Of a stretch of 64,000 nucleotides of DNA, positions 1 to 9,752 are shown one piece after another. This DNA comes from a bacterium (GTDB lineage: Bacteria; Bacteroidota; Bacteroidia; Flavobacteriales; Schleiferiaceae): positions 155,236-219,235 of the forward strand of contig WGMI01000003.1 in NCBI GenBank assembly GCA_016125155.1. Direction: 5' to 3'. The notes beneath the pieces are model-generated. The model was not told the DNA's origin. It did no database searches and was given only the letters and a program-made list of their open reading frames with translations. Both the position numbers and the translations under genes were made by a program. How positions within the stretch are numbered: the first letter of the stretch is position 1; each line of letters begins with the position of its first letter.

Positions 1-41
1 GTCAGCATTGCGCTCTACGCGTACATAAGGTTGATCTGGAC

Positions 42-410
42 TCATGGGGTAAGGGGTTGAGGGGTTTGGGTTCCACCCAGAGAATGCGATTCAATACGGG
101 CCAATTGGGAGACATAGCGCCGATACCACTGGGCCTTTCCCAAATCTTTGGCGCGCAGGTGCAGTCCGTGCATCCTCCAGGCTTCGATGGCCTCAGGATT
201 CTGCCAATATGAGATAAACATGCCCACATCGCCTTGTTTCAAACTGGCATAGCCCAAATAGCCCGGAATGCTCGAGGCGGCGTCGATGGTGGCTTGGTCC
301 ATGGCGGCATAGCCTTCGAGCTGAGAAGAGCGCTCCGACAAAAAAACCGCAGCCCAATAGGGGGGGTCGGGCAATTGGGATGGAAAATGCGGAAAAAAGA
401 CAGAGTCCAT
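42..410 (-). CDS. Antibiotic biosynthesis monooxygenase (ABM)-like small protein
   Basis: 122 aa ORF. The pattern YWAAVFLSERSSQLEGYAAMDQATIDAASSIPGYLGYASLKQGDVGMFISYWQNPEAIEAWRMHGLHLRAKDLGK is typical of ABM/dimeric ferredoxin-like fold proteins. Sits just downstream of paaZ on the same strand. Confidence 0.75.
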   Translation of the reverse strand: MDSVFFPHFPSQLPDPPYWAAVFLSERSSQLEGYAAMDQATIDAASSIPGYLGYASLKQGDVGMFISYWQNPEAIEAWRMHGLHLRAKDLGKAQWYRRYVSQLARIESHSLGGTQTPQPLTP

Positions 411-425
411 AACGCTTGTTTTACA

Positions 426-2465
426 TCAATTGCGCTTGCGAACCTGGGTTAAAATGGTGGCCAAGGCCACGGTGTCTCCAGTTTCGTCGTATACGTCGAC
501 CAGAAACTTCACAATGCCGCGGGGAATGTCTTCTTCGCTCCTCTGCTCTTGATCGATTTTCTCCTTGACCGTAAACCGAACGCCCAGAGTGGCTCCGGGG
601 TAGACGGGCTTGGTAAACCGAGCTTCTTCGATGCCGTAGTTGAGCAGAACCGGCCCTTTGGCGGGATCCACAAACAAACCAGCGGCTTTGCTCAAAACAA
701 AATACCCGTGGGCTACGCGCCCCGTAAACACCGTTCCCTCGAGCGAGGTGGCGTCCATATGCGCATAGAAGTTGTCTCCGCTCACATTGGCAAAGTTGAC
801 AATGTCGGCTTCGGTTACGGTGTGCTTGTGGGTGTACACCGTATCGCCAAGGCGCAAGTCTTCAAAGTGTTGACGGAAAACGTGCGGCTGGGCCTCAGGC
901 TGATCGGCCCCTTTTTGAAACACCCCGGTAAGGTGGGTAATGGTATTGGGATGCCCTTGAATGGCAGTGCGGTGCAGGTAGTGTTTCACCCCCCGGACGC
1001 CGCCCATTTCTTCGCCCCCGCCCGCGCGCCCTGGCCCTCCGTGGGTGAGGAGCGGCATGGGCGATCCGTGCCCTGTGCTCTCTTTGGCACAGTGGGCGTC
1101 GAGGACCAAAATCCGCCCGTGCAGGGGGGCGGCCTCGAGGACAAATTCTCGGGCGTGGTCGTGGTCGGTGGTTACGATCGAACTGACCAAAGAACCCTTG
1201 CCCAAAGCGGCAATGGCCGCCGCCTCGCCCAGAGCGTCGTAGGGCATGATTGTAGCCACCGGGCCAAACGCCTCCAGTTCGTGGGCGAGCAATCGTCCAA
1301 ACGGCCGGTCGTTGCGGAACAAGACCGGGGCAAAAAAGCAGCCTCGATTTTTGTCCGCCCCCACGGTTTCAAAATCGCGGGCGGAATAAACGGTTTCAAG
1401 CTCGGCCGATAGTGCATCGACCCGTTCGGCTACGCGCTCTACTTGCAGGCGGTGGGCCAGGGCCCCCATGCGAACCCCTTCGACCGCTGGATCGCCAATT
1501 CGGGTTTGGGCCAAACGGTCGATGAGGGCTTCTTGAACCGCGTCCATGCGGTTTCGGGGCACGAGGATCCTGCGCACGGCGGTACACTTTTGCCCAGCCT
1601 TGACGACAATCTCTTTGTGTACCTCTTTGACAAACAGGTCAAATTCGGGCATGCCAGGGGCCACATCGGGACCCAAGACGGCGGCGTTGAGCGAATCCGC
1701 TTCGAGGTTGAAGGGAACGCTTTCCGCATTCAGCACGGGCAAGGCGCGGAGTTTTTGTCCCGTGGCCGCCGACCCGGTAAACGTCACCACATCGCCGCTG
1801 CGCACCTGTTCGACATACCCCCTTCCCAATCCACAGACCAACTGCAACGCTCCTTCGGGGAGGATGCCGGACGCGATAATCGAGCGCACCACCGCTTCGG
1901 TCAAAAAGCAGGTGGCTTCGGCGGGTTTGACGACAGCCGGAACCCCTGCCAACAGATTGACCGCAATTTTTTCGAGCATCCCCCAAACTGGGAAGTTGAA
2001 GGCGTTGATGTGGAGCGCGACCCCGCGCCGGGGAACGAGCAAATGGTGCCCAATAAAGCTTCCCCCTTTGGACAAGGGCACCGTTTCGCCTTCATAGGCA
2101 TACGGCAAATTCGGAAACTGCTTTCGGAGCGAGGCGTTGGCGAACAAATTTCCGATGCCGCCTTCGATGTCGATCCACGAATCCACCCGCGTGGCCCCTG
2201 TGGCGGCGCTCAAGGCATAGAATTCCTCTTTATGGGCGCTGAGGTGCAGGGCGAGGGCCTTGAGCATGCGTCCGCGCTCGTGAAAGGTCATGGAGCGCAG
2301 GGCAGGCCCACCTACCCGGCGTCCGTATTCCAACACCGCCCCCGGGTCGAGGCCCGCCGAAGAGGCCGAGCCAAATACCTCGCCGGTAATGGCGTGTACA
2401 AACTCCACCTCGGTGCCCGTTCCGCTCACCCAGGAGCCCAGCACATAATTTTGAAAATCGCGCAT
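426..2465 (-). CDS. paaZ: Bifunctional aldehyde dehydrogenase / MaoC-type enoyl-CoA hydratase (PaaZ-like)
   Basis: 679 aa. N-terminal ALDH domain (NAFNFPVWGMLEKIAVNLLAGVPAVVKPAE, VVTFTGSAATGQKL, KAGQKCTAVRRILVP) followed by a MaoC hotdog domain (VTEADIVNFANVSGDNFYAHMD). Confidence 0.92.
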   Translation of the reverse strand: MRDFQNYVLGSWVSGTGTEVEFVHAITGEVFGSASSAGLDPGAVLEYGRRVGGPALRSMTFHERGRMLKALALHLSAHKEEFYALSAATGATRVDSWIDIEGGIGNLFANASLRKQFPNLPYAYEGETVPLSKGGSFIGHHLLVPRRGVALHINAFNFPVWGMLEKIAVNLLAGVPAVVKPAEATCFLTEAVVRSIIASGILPEGALQLVCGLGRGYVEQVRSGDVVTFTGSAATGQKLRALPVLNAESVPFNLEADSLNAAVLGPDVAPGMPEFDLFVKEVHKEIVVKAGQKCTAVRRILVPRNRMDAVQEALIDRLAQTRIGDPAVEGVRMGALAHRLQVERVAERVDALSAELETVYSARDFETVGADKNRGCFFAPVLFRNDRPFGRLLAHELEAFGPVATIMPYDALGEAAAIAALGKGSLVSSIVTTDHDHAREFVLEAAPLHGRILVLDAHCAKESTGHGSPMPLLTHGGPGRAGGGEEMGGVRGVKHYLHRTAIQGHPNTITHLTGVFQKGADQPEAQPHVFRQHFEDLRLGDTVYTHKHTVTEADIVNFANVSGDNFYAHMDATSLEGTVFTGRVAHGYFVLSKAAGLFVDPAKGPVLLNYGIEEARFTKPVYPGATLGVRFTVKEKIDQEQRSEEDIPRGIVKFLVDVYDETGDTVALATILTQVRKRN

Positions 2466-2478
2466 CGCATCAGGGATT

Positions 2479-3159
2479 TTAAGATTCGATCAGCCCATCG
2501 CGCATCCGCACGACTCTGCGGGCCAAGGCAGCGATGTCTTCTTCGTGGGTTACGACAATAATGGTATTGCCCGCTTCGTGGATTTCGCGCACCAGACCCA
2601 TAATTTCGATCGAGGTCTTGGTGTCCAAGTTGCCCGTGGGTTCGTCGGCGAGGATAATCGAAGGGTTGTTGACCAAGGCCCGGGCCACGGCCACTCTTTG
2701 GCGCTGCCCCCCGCTCAATTGATTGGGTCGGTGGTCGGTCCTGTCCGAAAGACCCACCATGCCGAGCATGTTCCGGGCCCGCTCGAGTCGCTCCTCTTTG
2801 CCGACCCCTGCATAGACCAGCGGAAGGGCCACATTTTCGAGCGCCGTCGAGCGCGGAAGCAGGTTGAAGGTCTGAAAGACAAATCCGATTTCGCGGTTGC
2901 GGACTTCGGCCAGTTCGTTGTCGCTCATAGCGCTGACGTCCTGACCATTGAGCACATAGCGCCCCGAAGTAGGGGTGTCGAGACAGCCGAGGAGGTTCAT
3001 CAGGGTGCTTTTGCCGCTTCCCGAAGGCCCCATCAGCGCGATGTACTCGTTTCGGACTATGTCGAGATCGATGCCCTTGAGCACCTCGAGCATTTCCCCC
3101 CCCATGGGAAAGCTCCTTCTGATGCCCCTCAAAGCGATGAGCGGATTGTTGTGTTCCAT
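2479..3159 (-). CDS. ABC transporter ATP-binding protein (MacB/LolD type)
   Basis: Walker [10 protein letters not shown], signature [15 protein letters not shown], Walker [16 protein letters not shown] at 3159 ([13 protein letters not shown]); the longer track ORF overlaps lpxH out of frame. Confidence 0.93.
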   Translation of the reverse strand: MEHNNPLIALRGIRRSFPMGGEMLEVLKGIDLDIVRNEYIALMGPSGSGKSTLMNLLGCLDTPTSGRYVLNGQDVSAMSDNELAEVRNREIGFVFQTFNLLPRSTALENVALPLVYAGVGKEERLERARNMLGMVGLSDRTDHRPNQLSGGQRQRVAVARALVNNPSIILADEPTGNLDTKTSIEIMGLVREIHEAGNTIIVVTHEEDIAALARRVVRMRDGLIES

Positions 3160-3163
3160 CACA

Positions 3164-3958
3164 TTAACGGGATTCTGCACGTTGAAATCCGGGGTGGACA
3201 GGGTCGGTTTCGATGTTGCCCTGAAACACTTTGAGCTCGAGCACACCGTTTTCCAAAACAGCGTAGGTGCGGTAGCGCAACCAATCGCCCAGATTGAGAT
3301 ATCGGCTGTTGGGTGCCAAAGCGAGGTCGATGGGCAAGTGCCGGTGTCCGAAGATAAACGCATCGAGGGCTCGGTGCTGCAATTGCTCCTGGGCATATTG
3401 CACCAGCCATTCGCGATCGGCCCCGAGGTATTCGGCGTCGGAAAGCCCCGTATGCGACCGGCTCAACCGACTCGATCGGTCTGCCAAACCGATGCCAAGA
3501 TTCGGATGCAGCCGGGCGAAGCACCATTGAAAAAAGGGATTTTCGAAAATGCGCTTCAAGAACTTGTACCCGTGATCGCCCGGACCCAGACCGTCTCCGT
3601 GACCGATGAGCAAATCGAGCCCCTGAAGGTGCCTCTGCACGGGGGCACGATGTATATCGCAGCCCAATTCAGAGGGCAAATAATCAAATATCCACAAATC
3701 ATGGTTGCCCGTAAAGAGCTCGATGGGTAGCCCACGGTCGGAGAGTTCGGCGAGTTTGCCGAGGGCTCTCACCCCACCGCGGGGCACGACCGTTTTGTAC
3801 TCAAACCAAAAATCGAAGAGGTCGCCCACCAAAAAAAGGCGCTCTGCCTTAGGCGCAATCTGGTCGAGCCAACCCACAAAGGCCCTTTCGCGATCAAGGC
3901 TGGATGCCCTGTCGGGGGCCCCGAGGTGCAAATCGGAAATGAAGTAGACGGCTGCCAA
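3164..3958 (-). CDS. lpxH: UDP-2,3-diacylglucosamine diphosphatase-like metallophosphoesterase
   Basis: [24 protein letters not shown] and HGDG motifs of the LpxH family. Confidence 0.85.
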   Translation of the reverse strand: MAAVYFISDLHLGAPDRASSLDRERAFVGWLDQIAPKAERLFLVGDLFDFWFEYKTVVPRGGVRALGKLAELSDRGLPIELFTGNHDLWIFDYLPSELGCDIHRAPVQRHLQGLDLLIGHGDGLGPGDHGYKFLKRIFENPFFQWCFARLHPNLGIGLADRSSRLSRSHTGLSDAEYLGADREWLVQYAQEQLQHRALDAFIFGHRHLPIDLALAPNSRYLNLGDWLRYRTYAVLENGVLELKVFQGNIETDPVHPGFQRAESR

Positions 3959-4043
3959 GGTGAAAGGAACCCCCGGACGGACTCAGGTTCAACCGAGCAC
4001 CGATCCGGGGCGTTTTTGCGGGTGCGAAAGGGTGGCGTTGTGC

Positions 4044-4649
4044 TCAGCGACCAGCGGCGTAGCGCTCGGCTACGGCCTTCCAGTTCACCACGTTCCAGAA
4101 TGCGGCAATGTAGTCGGGACGGCGGTTTTGGTAGAGCAGGTAATAGGCGTGCTCCCAAACGTCCAAGCCCAAGATGGGCAGACCAGTACAGCCCACATTG
4201 GGCATGAGTGGATTGTCCTGGTTCGGGGTGCTGCACACCTCGACTTTTCCACCTTTGTGGACGCACAACCAGGCCCATCCAGAACCGAAGCGCGTTGCAG
4301 CGGCCTTGGCGAAGCTCTCCTTGAACGCGTCAAAACCGCCCAAGTCGCGATCGATGGCCGCGGCCAAATCGCCTTCGGGCTTTCCGCCGGCACCGGGTGC
4401 CATGATGCTCCAGAATAAATTATGGTTATAAAAACCACCGCCGTTGTTGCGCACCGCCGCAACATCGCTGTGCTCGGCCAAAAGGGCTTCGATGGATTTG
4501 CCTTCCATCGGGCCACCCGCAATGGCGTTGTTCAAATTGGTGGTGTAGGCCGCGTGGTGTTTGGTGTGGTGAATTTCCATAGTGCGCGCATCGATATGAG
4601 GTTCGAGCGCATTGTAGGCGTAGGGAAGAGCGGGGAGTTCAAAGGCCAT
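4044..4649 (-). CDS. sodB: Fe/Mn superoxide dismutase
   Basis: [38 protein letters not shown] and the metal-binding [28 protein letters not shown]. Confidence 0.96.
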   Translation of the reverse strand: MAFELPALPYAYNALEPHIDARTMEIHHTKHHAAYTTNLNNAIAGGPMEGKSIEALLAEHSDVAAVRNNGGGFYNHNLFWSIMAPGAGGKPEGDLAAAIDRDLGGFDAFKESFAKAAATRFGSGWAWLCVHKGGKVEVCSTPNQDNPLMPNVGCTGLPILGLDVWEHAYYLLYQNRRPDYIAAFWNVVNWKAVAERYAAGR

Positions 4650-4677
4650 AGCGGGACGTTGTTTTGGGTTTGGTGTT

Positions 4678-4685
4678 CAAAGTTA
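4678..4685 (-). promoter_or_regulatory. Candidate Bacteroidota -7 box for sodB (TAACTTTG)
   Basis: Exact match to TAnnTTTG, 28 nt upstream of the sodB ATG on the same strand. Confidence 0.45.
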
Positions 4686-4722
4686 AGCCACCCATTCGGG
4701 CTCAAGGGCGAAAGACAGATAT

Positions 4723-5589
4723 TTGACCCCCATGCGCCGCAAACCACGTTTTAAGGTTTTCCAGAGGCTGAGGAACAAATACCGCCTCGTGGTTTTGAAC
4801 GATGAGACGTTCGAGGAAAAACTCTCGTTCAAGCTCAGCCGACTCAATGTGTTTGTCGCAGGGGGCATCTTGTCTTTTGTGCTCATTGCCGGCACGACGC
4901 TGCTGATTGCCTATACTCCTCTGCGCGAGTACATTCCGGGCTACTCATCGGCCGCACTCAAAAGGACCGCCCGCGCGCTCGCCCTGCGCACCGATTCGCT
5001 TGAACTGCATTATCAGCAAACCGAACAGTACCTTAATACCCTCAAGCGCATCATTGAACAAAAGCCCTTGGATACCGTGCCGGCTCTGGTTGTCGTACCC
5101 CCGAGCCCTCCGTCGGAAGGCAGTCTAATGCCCGGTGCCCGAGATTCGAACCTCAGGGCCTATGTGGAAAGGGAGGAGCGCTACACCATCAGCGCGAAGA
5201 CGGCCACGCGCGCCATCGAAAATCTCTCGTTCTTCAGCCCGGTCAAGGGCATCGTTTCCCGAAAATTCGAACACGGGCGCAAACATGTCGGCATCGACAT
5301 TCTCTCGGAAAAAAACGCCCCGGTCAAGTCGTGTTTGGATGGGGTGGTGGTGTTTGCAGAGTGGACCACCGAAACCGGCTATGTCCTGATTGTCCAACAT
5401 GAAAATGAGTTAATGAGCGCGTACAAACACAACAGTGCGCTGCTCAAAAGGCAGGGCGATCCGGTCCGGGCGGGAGAACCCGTCGCCATTATCGGCAATT
5501 CCGGAGAGCAGTCGAATGGACCGCATTTGCACTTCGAGCTCTGGCACAAAGGCTACGCGCTCGATCCAGAAACCTTGATGCGTTTTTGA
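4723..5589 (+). CDS. M23 family metallopeptidase
   Basis: N-terminal TM segment; C-terminal HVGIDILSEKNAPVKSCLDGVVVFA ... GNSGEQSNGPHLHFELWHKG. Confidence 0.9.
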   Translation: MTPMRRKPRFKVFQRLRNKYRLVVLNDETFEEKLSFKLSRLNVFVAGGILSFVLIAGTTLLIAYTPLREYIPGYSSAALKRTARALALRTDSLELHYQQTEQYLNTLKRIIEQKPLDTVPALVVVPPSPPSEGSLMPGARDSNLRAYVEREERYTISAKTATRAIENLSFFSPVKGIVSRKFEHGRKHVGIDILSEKNAPVKSCLDGVVVFAEWTTETGYVLIVQHENELMSAYKHNSALLKRQGDPVRAGEPVAIIGNSGEQSNGPHLHFELWHKGYALDPETLMRF

Positions 5590-7082
5590 CCATGGGATGG
5601 ATGAGAAGAGCCTTGGCCCGGGCCTATGCGGACCTCAACCACCGCCGTACCCAAGAATGGAAAAGTCGGGCCGTTGAAACCCAAGCCGCTTGGAGACAGC
5701 GATTGCTGCGCGAAGCAGCCTCTACCGAATTTGGGCAAGAACACGGTTTTGACCGCATTCGAATGGCTTCGGCTTTCGCCGAGCGCATTCCGAGACGCGA
5801 CTACGAGGCCCTGAAGCCCTGGGTCGATCGAATGGTCCAAGGGGCCCCCTCGGTATTGTGGCCGGGGCGACCGCTGTACTACGCCAAAACCTCGGGAACC
5901 ACCTCGGGCACCAAATACATCCCCATTTCAAGGGAAAGTATGCCTTATCACATTCGTTCGGCCCGAGAAGCGCTGCTCGAGTACATACACCACAGCGGGA
6001 ATGCGCGTTTTACCGAGGGCAAGATGATTTTTCTGCAGGGAAGCCCCGAGATGTACCCCACCGAGGGGGTACTCACCGGTCGCCTTTCGGGCATTGTGGC
6101 CCACCACGTGCCTTCTTATCTCCAAAAAAACCGGCTGCCGAGTTGGGAGACCAATTGCATCGACGATTGGGAAACCAAGGTGGACGCCATTGTGCGCGAA
6201 ACCAAAGGCCAAGACATGCGGCTTATTTCGGGCATTCCGCCCTGGGTGCAGATGTATTTCGAACGCCTGCTCGATGCCACGGGCAAACAGACGGTGCGCG
6301 AAGTGTTTCCGCATTTTTCGCTGTTCGTTACGGGCGGGGTGGCCTACGAGCCCTACCGGGCTACCATGGAGCGGCTCATCGGCGGCCCGATCGACAAAGT
6401 AGAGACCTATCCGGCCTCGGAGGGATTTATCGCCTACGACGATTCCAGCGGGGCCCCGGGACTTCAGCTGCTCACCGACCACGGCATTTACTTTGAATTT
6501 GTGCCCGCCGACAAGGTGTTTGAACCCGATGCACCCCGATTGGGTCTGGAGGAAGTGGAATTGGGCGTGAACTACGCAGTGGTGATGAGCACCAACGCGG
6601 GTTTGTGGGCCTACGAAATCGGGGATACGGTCGAGTTCGTCTCGCTCCATCCCTTTCGCATTGTGGTGAGTGGGCGCACCAAGCACTTTATTTCGGCTTT
6701 TGGAGAGCACGTCATCGGGAGCGAAGTGGAGGCGGCTCTTCAGGCGGCTTGTGCGCACAGCGGAGCCCGGGTGCTCGAGTTTACCGTGGCCCCTCAGGTG
6801 GCTCCAGCCGAAGGGTTGCCCTACCACGAATGGTTTGTTGCCTTCGACCAACTCCCCTCCGACCCCGCCCTGTTCAACCGCGTTCTCGATGAAACGCTTC
6901 AGGCCAAAAACACCTACTATCAGGATTTAATCCAGGGGGGCATTTTGCGCCAGGCCGTGGTTCGATCGCTGGGCCGAGAGGCGTTTAACGACTATATGCG
7001 CAGCCAGGGAAAACTCGGAGGACAAAACAAACTGCCCCGGCTTTCGAACGACCGCCGAATCGTGGATGCGTTGAAATACTAA
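5586..7082 (+). CDS. GH3 auxin-responsive promoter family protein (acyl-adenylating superfamily)
   Basis: 498 aa. YYAKTSGTTSGTKYIPIS, VETYPASEGFIAYDD and YEIGDTVEFVSLHPFRIVVSGRTKHFISAFGEHV are characteristic of bacterial GH3-family proteins. Confidence 0.9.
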   Translation: MTMGWMRRALARAYADLNHRRTQEWKSRAVETQAAWRQRLLREAASTEFGQEHGFDRIRMASAFAERIPRRDYEALKPWVDRMVQGAPSVLWPGRPLYYAKTSGTTSGTKYIPISRESMPYHIRSAREALLEYIHHSGNARFTEGKMIFLQGSPEMYPTEGVLTGRLSGIVAHHVPSYLQKNRLPSWETNCIDDWETKVDAIVRETKGQDMRLISGIPPWVQMYFERLLDATGKQTVREVFPHFSLFVTGGVAYEPYRATMERLIGGPIDKVETYPASEGFIAYDDSSGAPGLQLLTDHGIYFEFVPADKVFEPDAPRLGLEEVELGVNYAVVMSTNAGLWAYEIGDTVEFVSLHPFRIVVSGRTKHFISAFGEHVIGSEVEAALQAACAHSGARVLEFTVAPQVAPAEGLPYHEWFVAFDQLPSDPALFNRVLDETLQAKNTYYQDLIQGGILRQAVVRSLGREAFNDYMRSQGKLGGQNKLPRLSNDRRIVDALKY

Positions 7083-7579
7083 TGCCCTCCGGGAACGGGG
7101 TGATCGCGTTCGTACCCCAGGTCGATTGAATGAGGGCCTTGTTGCGCGGCCTGGACGGCGAGCCGATCGCATCGTTCGTTGTACGGGTGGCCGTTGTGCC
7201 CGCGGATCCAGCGAAAGCGGATGTTCAAACTGCGGTGAATCTTTAAATAGCGCTGCCACAAATCAGCATTGGCCTTGCCCGCAAATTGCTTGCGCTCCCA
7301 CCCAAAGACCCAGTTTTTGACAATGGCGTCGATTACGTAACGCGAATCGCTTACCACTTCAATCGGCAAATCGGGGCGTTTGATCGCTTCGAGTCCCGCG
7401 ATGATGGCCATAAGCTCCATGCGGTTGTTGGTGGTATAGCGATAGGCGCCCACCAACGCCTTTTCCTGGCCTTCGTAAGTCAAAATGGCGGCAAATCCGC
7501 CCGGACCCGGATTCCCCAGCGCGCTGCCGTCCGTGTAGAGTACAATCAATCTTCGGAGTCCAGTTCGCTCACCACCCAC
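7079..7579 (-). CDS. rnhA: Ribonuclease HI
   Basis: IVLYTDGSALGNPGPGGFAAIL, NNRMELMAIIAGLEAI, DSRYVIDAI, WIRGHNGHPYNERCDRLA. Confidence 0.94.
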   Translation of the reverse strand: MGGERTGLRRLIVLYTDGSALGNPGPGGFAAILTYEGQEKALVGAYRYTTNNRMELMAIIAGLEAIKRPDLPIEVVSDSRYVIDAIVKNWVFGWERKQFAGKANADLWQRYLKIHRSLNIRFRWIRGHNGHPYNERCDRLAVQAAQQGPHSIDLGYERDHPVPGGH

Positions 7580-8124
7580 TCGATGACCGAAGGGTAATGG
7601 CGGTGCTCGAGTTCCTGCACTTTGTAGGCCACATCTTCCGGACTGTCTTCCAAATCGACCTCGACCGAGTCCTGAAAAATAACTTCGCCTTCGTCGTAGT
7701 CCTCGTTGACAAAGTGAATGGTGATGCCGGTTTCCTCCTCTTCGTTTTCCACTACTGCCCGGTGCACATGCATCCCATACATGCCCTCGCCCCCGTAGTC
7801 GGGGAGCAGCGCCGGATGAATGTTGACCACCCGATTCGGAAATTCGGAGAGCAAATCGGCGGGAATCTTCTTGAGGAAGCCCGCGAGCACAATCAAGTCG
7901 ATGGCACTGGCCTTGAGCTTCGACAACACCGTGCCGTTGTTGAGCTCGTCGATGCTGAAGAACATGCCCGGAATCGAATGCTCTTTGGCCCGTTTCAAAA
8001 TGCCGGCATCCTTGCGGTTGCTCAGCACCAAGGTGACCCTCGCCACATCGCTGTCCGAGAAGTGCTGAATGATGTTTTCGGCATTGGTTCCCTTGCCCGA
8101 GCCGAAGATGGCGATGCGCTTCAT
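7546..8124 (-). CDS. purN: Phosphoribosylglycinamide formyltransferase
   Basis: IAIFGSGKGTNAENIIQHF, LAGFLKKIPADLLSEFPNRVVNIHPALLPDYGGEGMYGMHVHRAV. Confidence 0.94.
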   Translation of the reverse strand: MKRIAIFGSGKGTNAENIIQHFSDSDVARVTLVLSNRKDAGILKRAKEHSIPGMFFSIDELNNGTVLSKLKASAIDLIVLAGFLKKIPADLLSEFPNRVVNIHPALLPDYGGEGMYGMHVHRAVVENEEEETGITIHFVNEDYDEGEVIFQDSVEVDLEDSPEDVAYKVQELEHRHYPSVIEWVVSELDSED

Positions 8125-8161
8125 TTCTTTAAGTCAGGTGGCCTTGTCGGCTATCACGGCT

Positions 8162-8169
8162 CAAAAATA
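8162..8169 (-). promoter_or_regulatory. Candidate Bacteroidota -7 box for purN-rnhA (TATTTTTG)
   Basis: TAnnTTTG match 37 nt upstream of the purN ATG. Confidence 0.4.
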
Positions 8170-8253
8170 GTCGAAGCATCGAATGCAAAACATTGGGCGA
8201 TGCGCGCCGATTCGCTTTCTTTGTCGGCTGTAATAACCAATTCCTGAAAAGGC

Positions 8254-8493
8254 ATGTCTGATATCGCATCGCGCGTAAAGGCCATCATCGTTGAAAAACT
8301 CGGCGTAGACGAGAACGAAGTGACCATCGAAGCCAGCTTCACCAACGACCTCGGAGCCGATTCTCTCGACACGGTCGAGCTGATTATGGAGTTCGAAAAA
8401 GAATTTGACATTCAAATTCCGGACGACCAAGCGGAAAACATTGCTTCGGTCGGCCAGGCCATTTCGTATATCGAGGAGGCCACTAAAGGCTAA
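8254..8493 (+). CDS. acpP: Acyl carrier protein
   Basis: 79 aa acidic protein with the [18 protein letters not shown] phosphopantetheine site. Confidence 0.97.
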   Translation: MSDIASRVKAIIVEKLGVDENEVTIEASFTNDLGADSLDTVELIMEFEKEFDIQIPDDQAENIASVGQAISYIEEATKG

Positions 8494-8498
8494 TCGCG

Positions 8499-9752
8499 AT
8501 GTCTTTGAAGCGCGTGGTTGTTACCGGAATGGGGATGATAAGCCCCATCGGGAACTCGCTCGACACTTTTTGGAGTGCGATGGTGGCGGGCACCAGTGGA
8601 GCCGCCCCGATTACCCTATTCGATTCCACGCACTTCAAGACCCGATTCGCCTGCGAGGTCAAGGGGTTTGACCCCCTTGAGTATGTCGATAAGAAAGAGG
8701 TCCGCAAAATGGATCGCTTTACGCAGTTTGCCATTGCCGCCAGCGACGAAGCCATGCGAGATGCTGGCATCGAAGAAAGCAAGGTAGACAAAGACCGGGT
8801 AGGGGTTATTTGGGGCGCCGGCATTGGCGGTCTGGATACTTTTTTAACGGAAGCACGCGGGTACACCGAAGGGGGACAAATTCCTCGGTTCAATCCCTTC
8901 TTTATTCCCAAGGTTATTTCCGACATCGCACCGGGCATGATCAGCATTCGCCATGGATTGCGCGGAATGAATTTCGCCACGGTTTCGGCCTGCGCTTCTA
9001 GCACCAATGCACTGATTGACGCCATGAACTACATCCGTCTGGGCAAGGCGGAAGTGATTGTGGCGGGTGGATCGGAGGCCACGGTGACGGAAGCCGGTGT
9101 GGGTGGATTCAACGCCATGCATGCCTTGTCTACCCGAAACGACGATCCCCTGAGGGCTTCGAGGCCCTTTGACAAAGAGCGGGACGGATTTGTACTCGCT
9201 GAGGGAGCGGCCTGTTTGATCATCGAAGAATTGGAGCATGCCAAAGCCCGAGGCGCCAAAATTTATGCGGAGCTGGTTGGAGGCGGAATGTCTGCAGATG
9301 CCCATCACCTGACCGCACCCCATCCCGAGGGCCTTGGGGCCAAATTGGTCATGCAGCGGGTGTTGGAAGACGCCCAGATGAGGCCAGAAGACATCGACTA
9401 CATCAATGTGCACGGAACCAGTACACCGCTGGGAGACATCGCCGAAATCAAGGCGATTCTCAATGTGTTTGGAGAAGAGGCCTACCGGGTTAACATCAGC
9501 AGCACCAAATCCATGACGGGGCATTTGCTCGGAGCCGCAGGGGCGCTCGAAGCCTCGGCAGCGGTGCTTTCGATTGTGCACGGTGTGGTGCCACCGACCA
9601 TCAACCACAGCACGCCCGATCCCGACATCGATCCCCGCCTCAATTTGACCTTGAATGTGGCCCAAAAGCGCGAGGTACGGGCGGCGATCAGCAATACGTT
9701 CGGATTCGGAGGGCACAACGCCTCGGTCTTGTTTAAGAAGTACGAAGCCTAG
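8499..9752 (+). CDS. fabF: Beta-ketoacyl-ACP synthase II
   Basis: VVVTGMGMISPIGN, SACASSTNALIDAMNYI, NVHGTSTPLGD, STKSMTGHLLGAAGALE. Confidence 0.97.
   Translation: MSLKRVVVTGMGMISPIGNSLDTFWSAMVAGTSGAAPITLFDSTHFKTRFACEVKGFDPLEYVDKKEVRKMDRFTQFAIAASDEAMRDAGIEESKVDKDRVGVIWGAGIGGLDTFLTEARGYTEGGQIPRFNPFFIPKVISDIAPGMISIRHGLRGMNFATVSACASSTNALIDAMNYIRLGKAEVIVAGGSEATVTEAGVGGFNAMHALSTRNDDPLRASRPFDKERDGFVLAEGAACLIIEELEHAKARGAKIYAELVGGGMSADAHHLTAPHPEGLGAKLVMQRVLEDAQMRPEDIDYINVHGTSTPLGDIAEIKAILNVFGEEAYRVNISSTKSMTGHLLGAAGALEASAAVLSIVHGVVPPTINHSTPDPDIDPRLNLTLNVAQKREVRAAISNTFGFGGHNASVLFKKYEA

Noticed and set aside
1443-2561. 372 aa plus-strand ORF opposite paaZ
   Set aside because: Antisense to a clear ALDH domain; no recognisable motif.
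3970-4027. CCCCGGA...TCCGGGG followed by CGTTTTT as a terminator
   Set aside because: Long loop (about 36 nt) and wrong orientation for the minus-strand lpxH and sodB genes.
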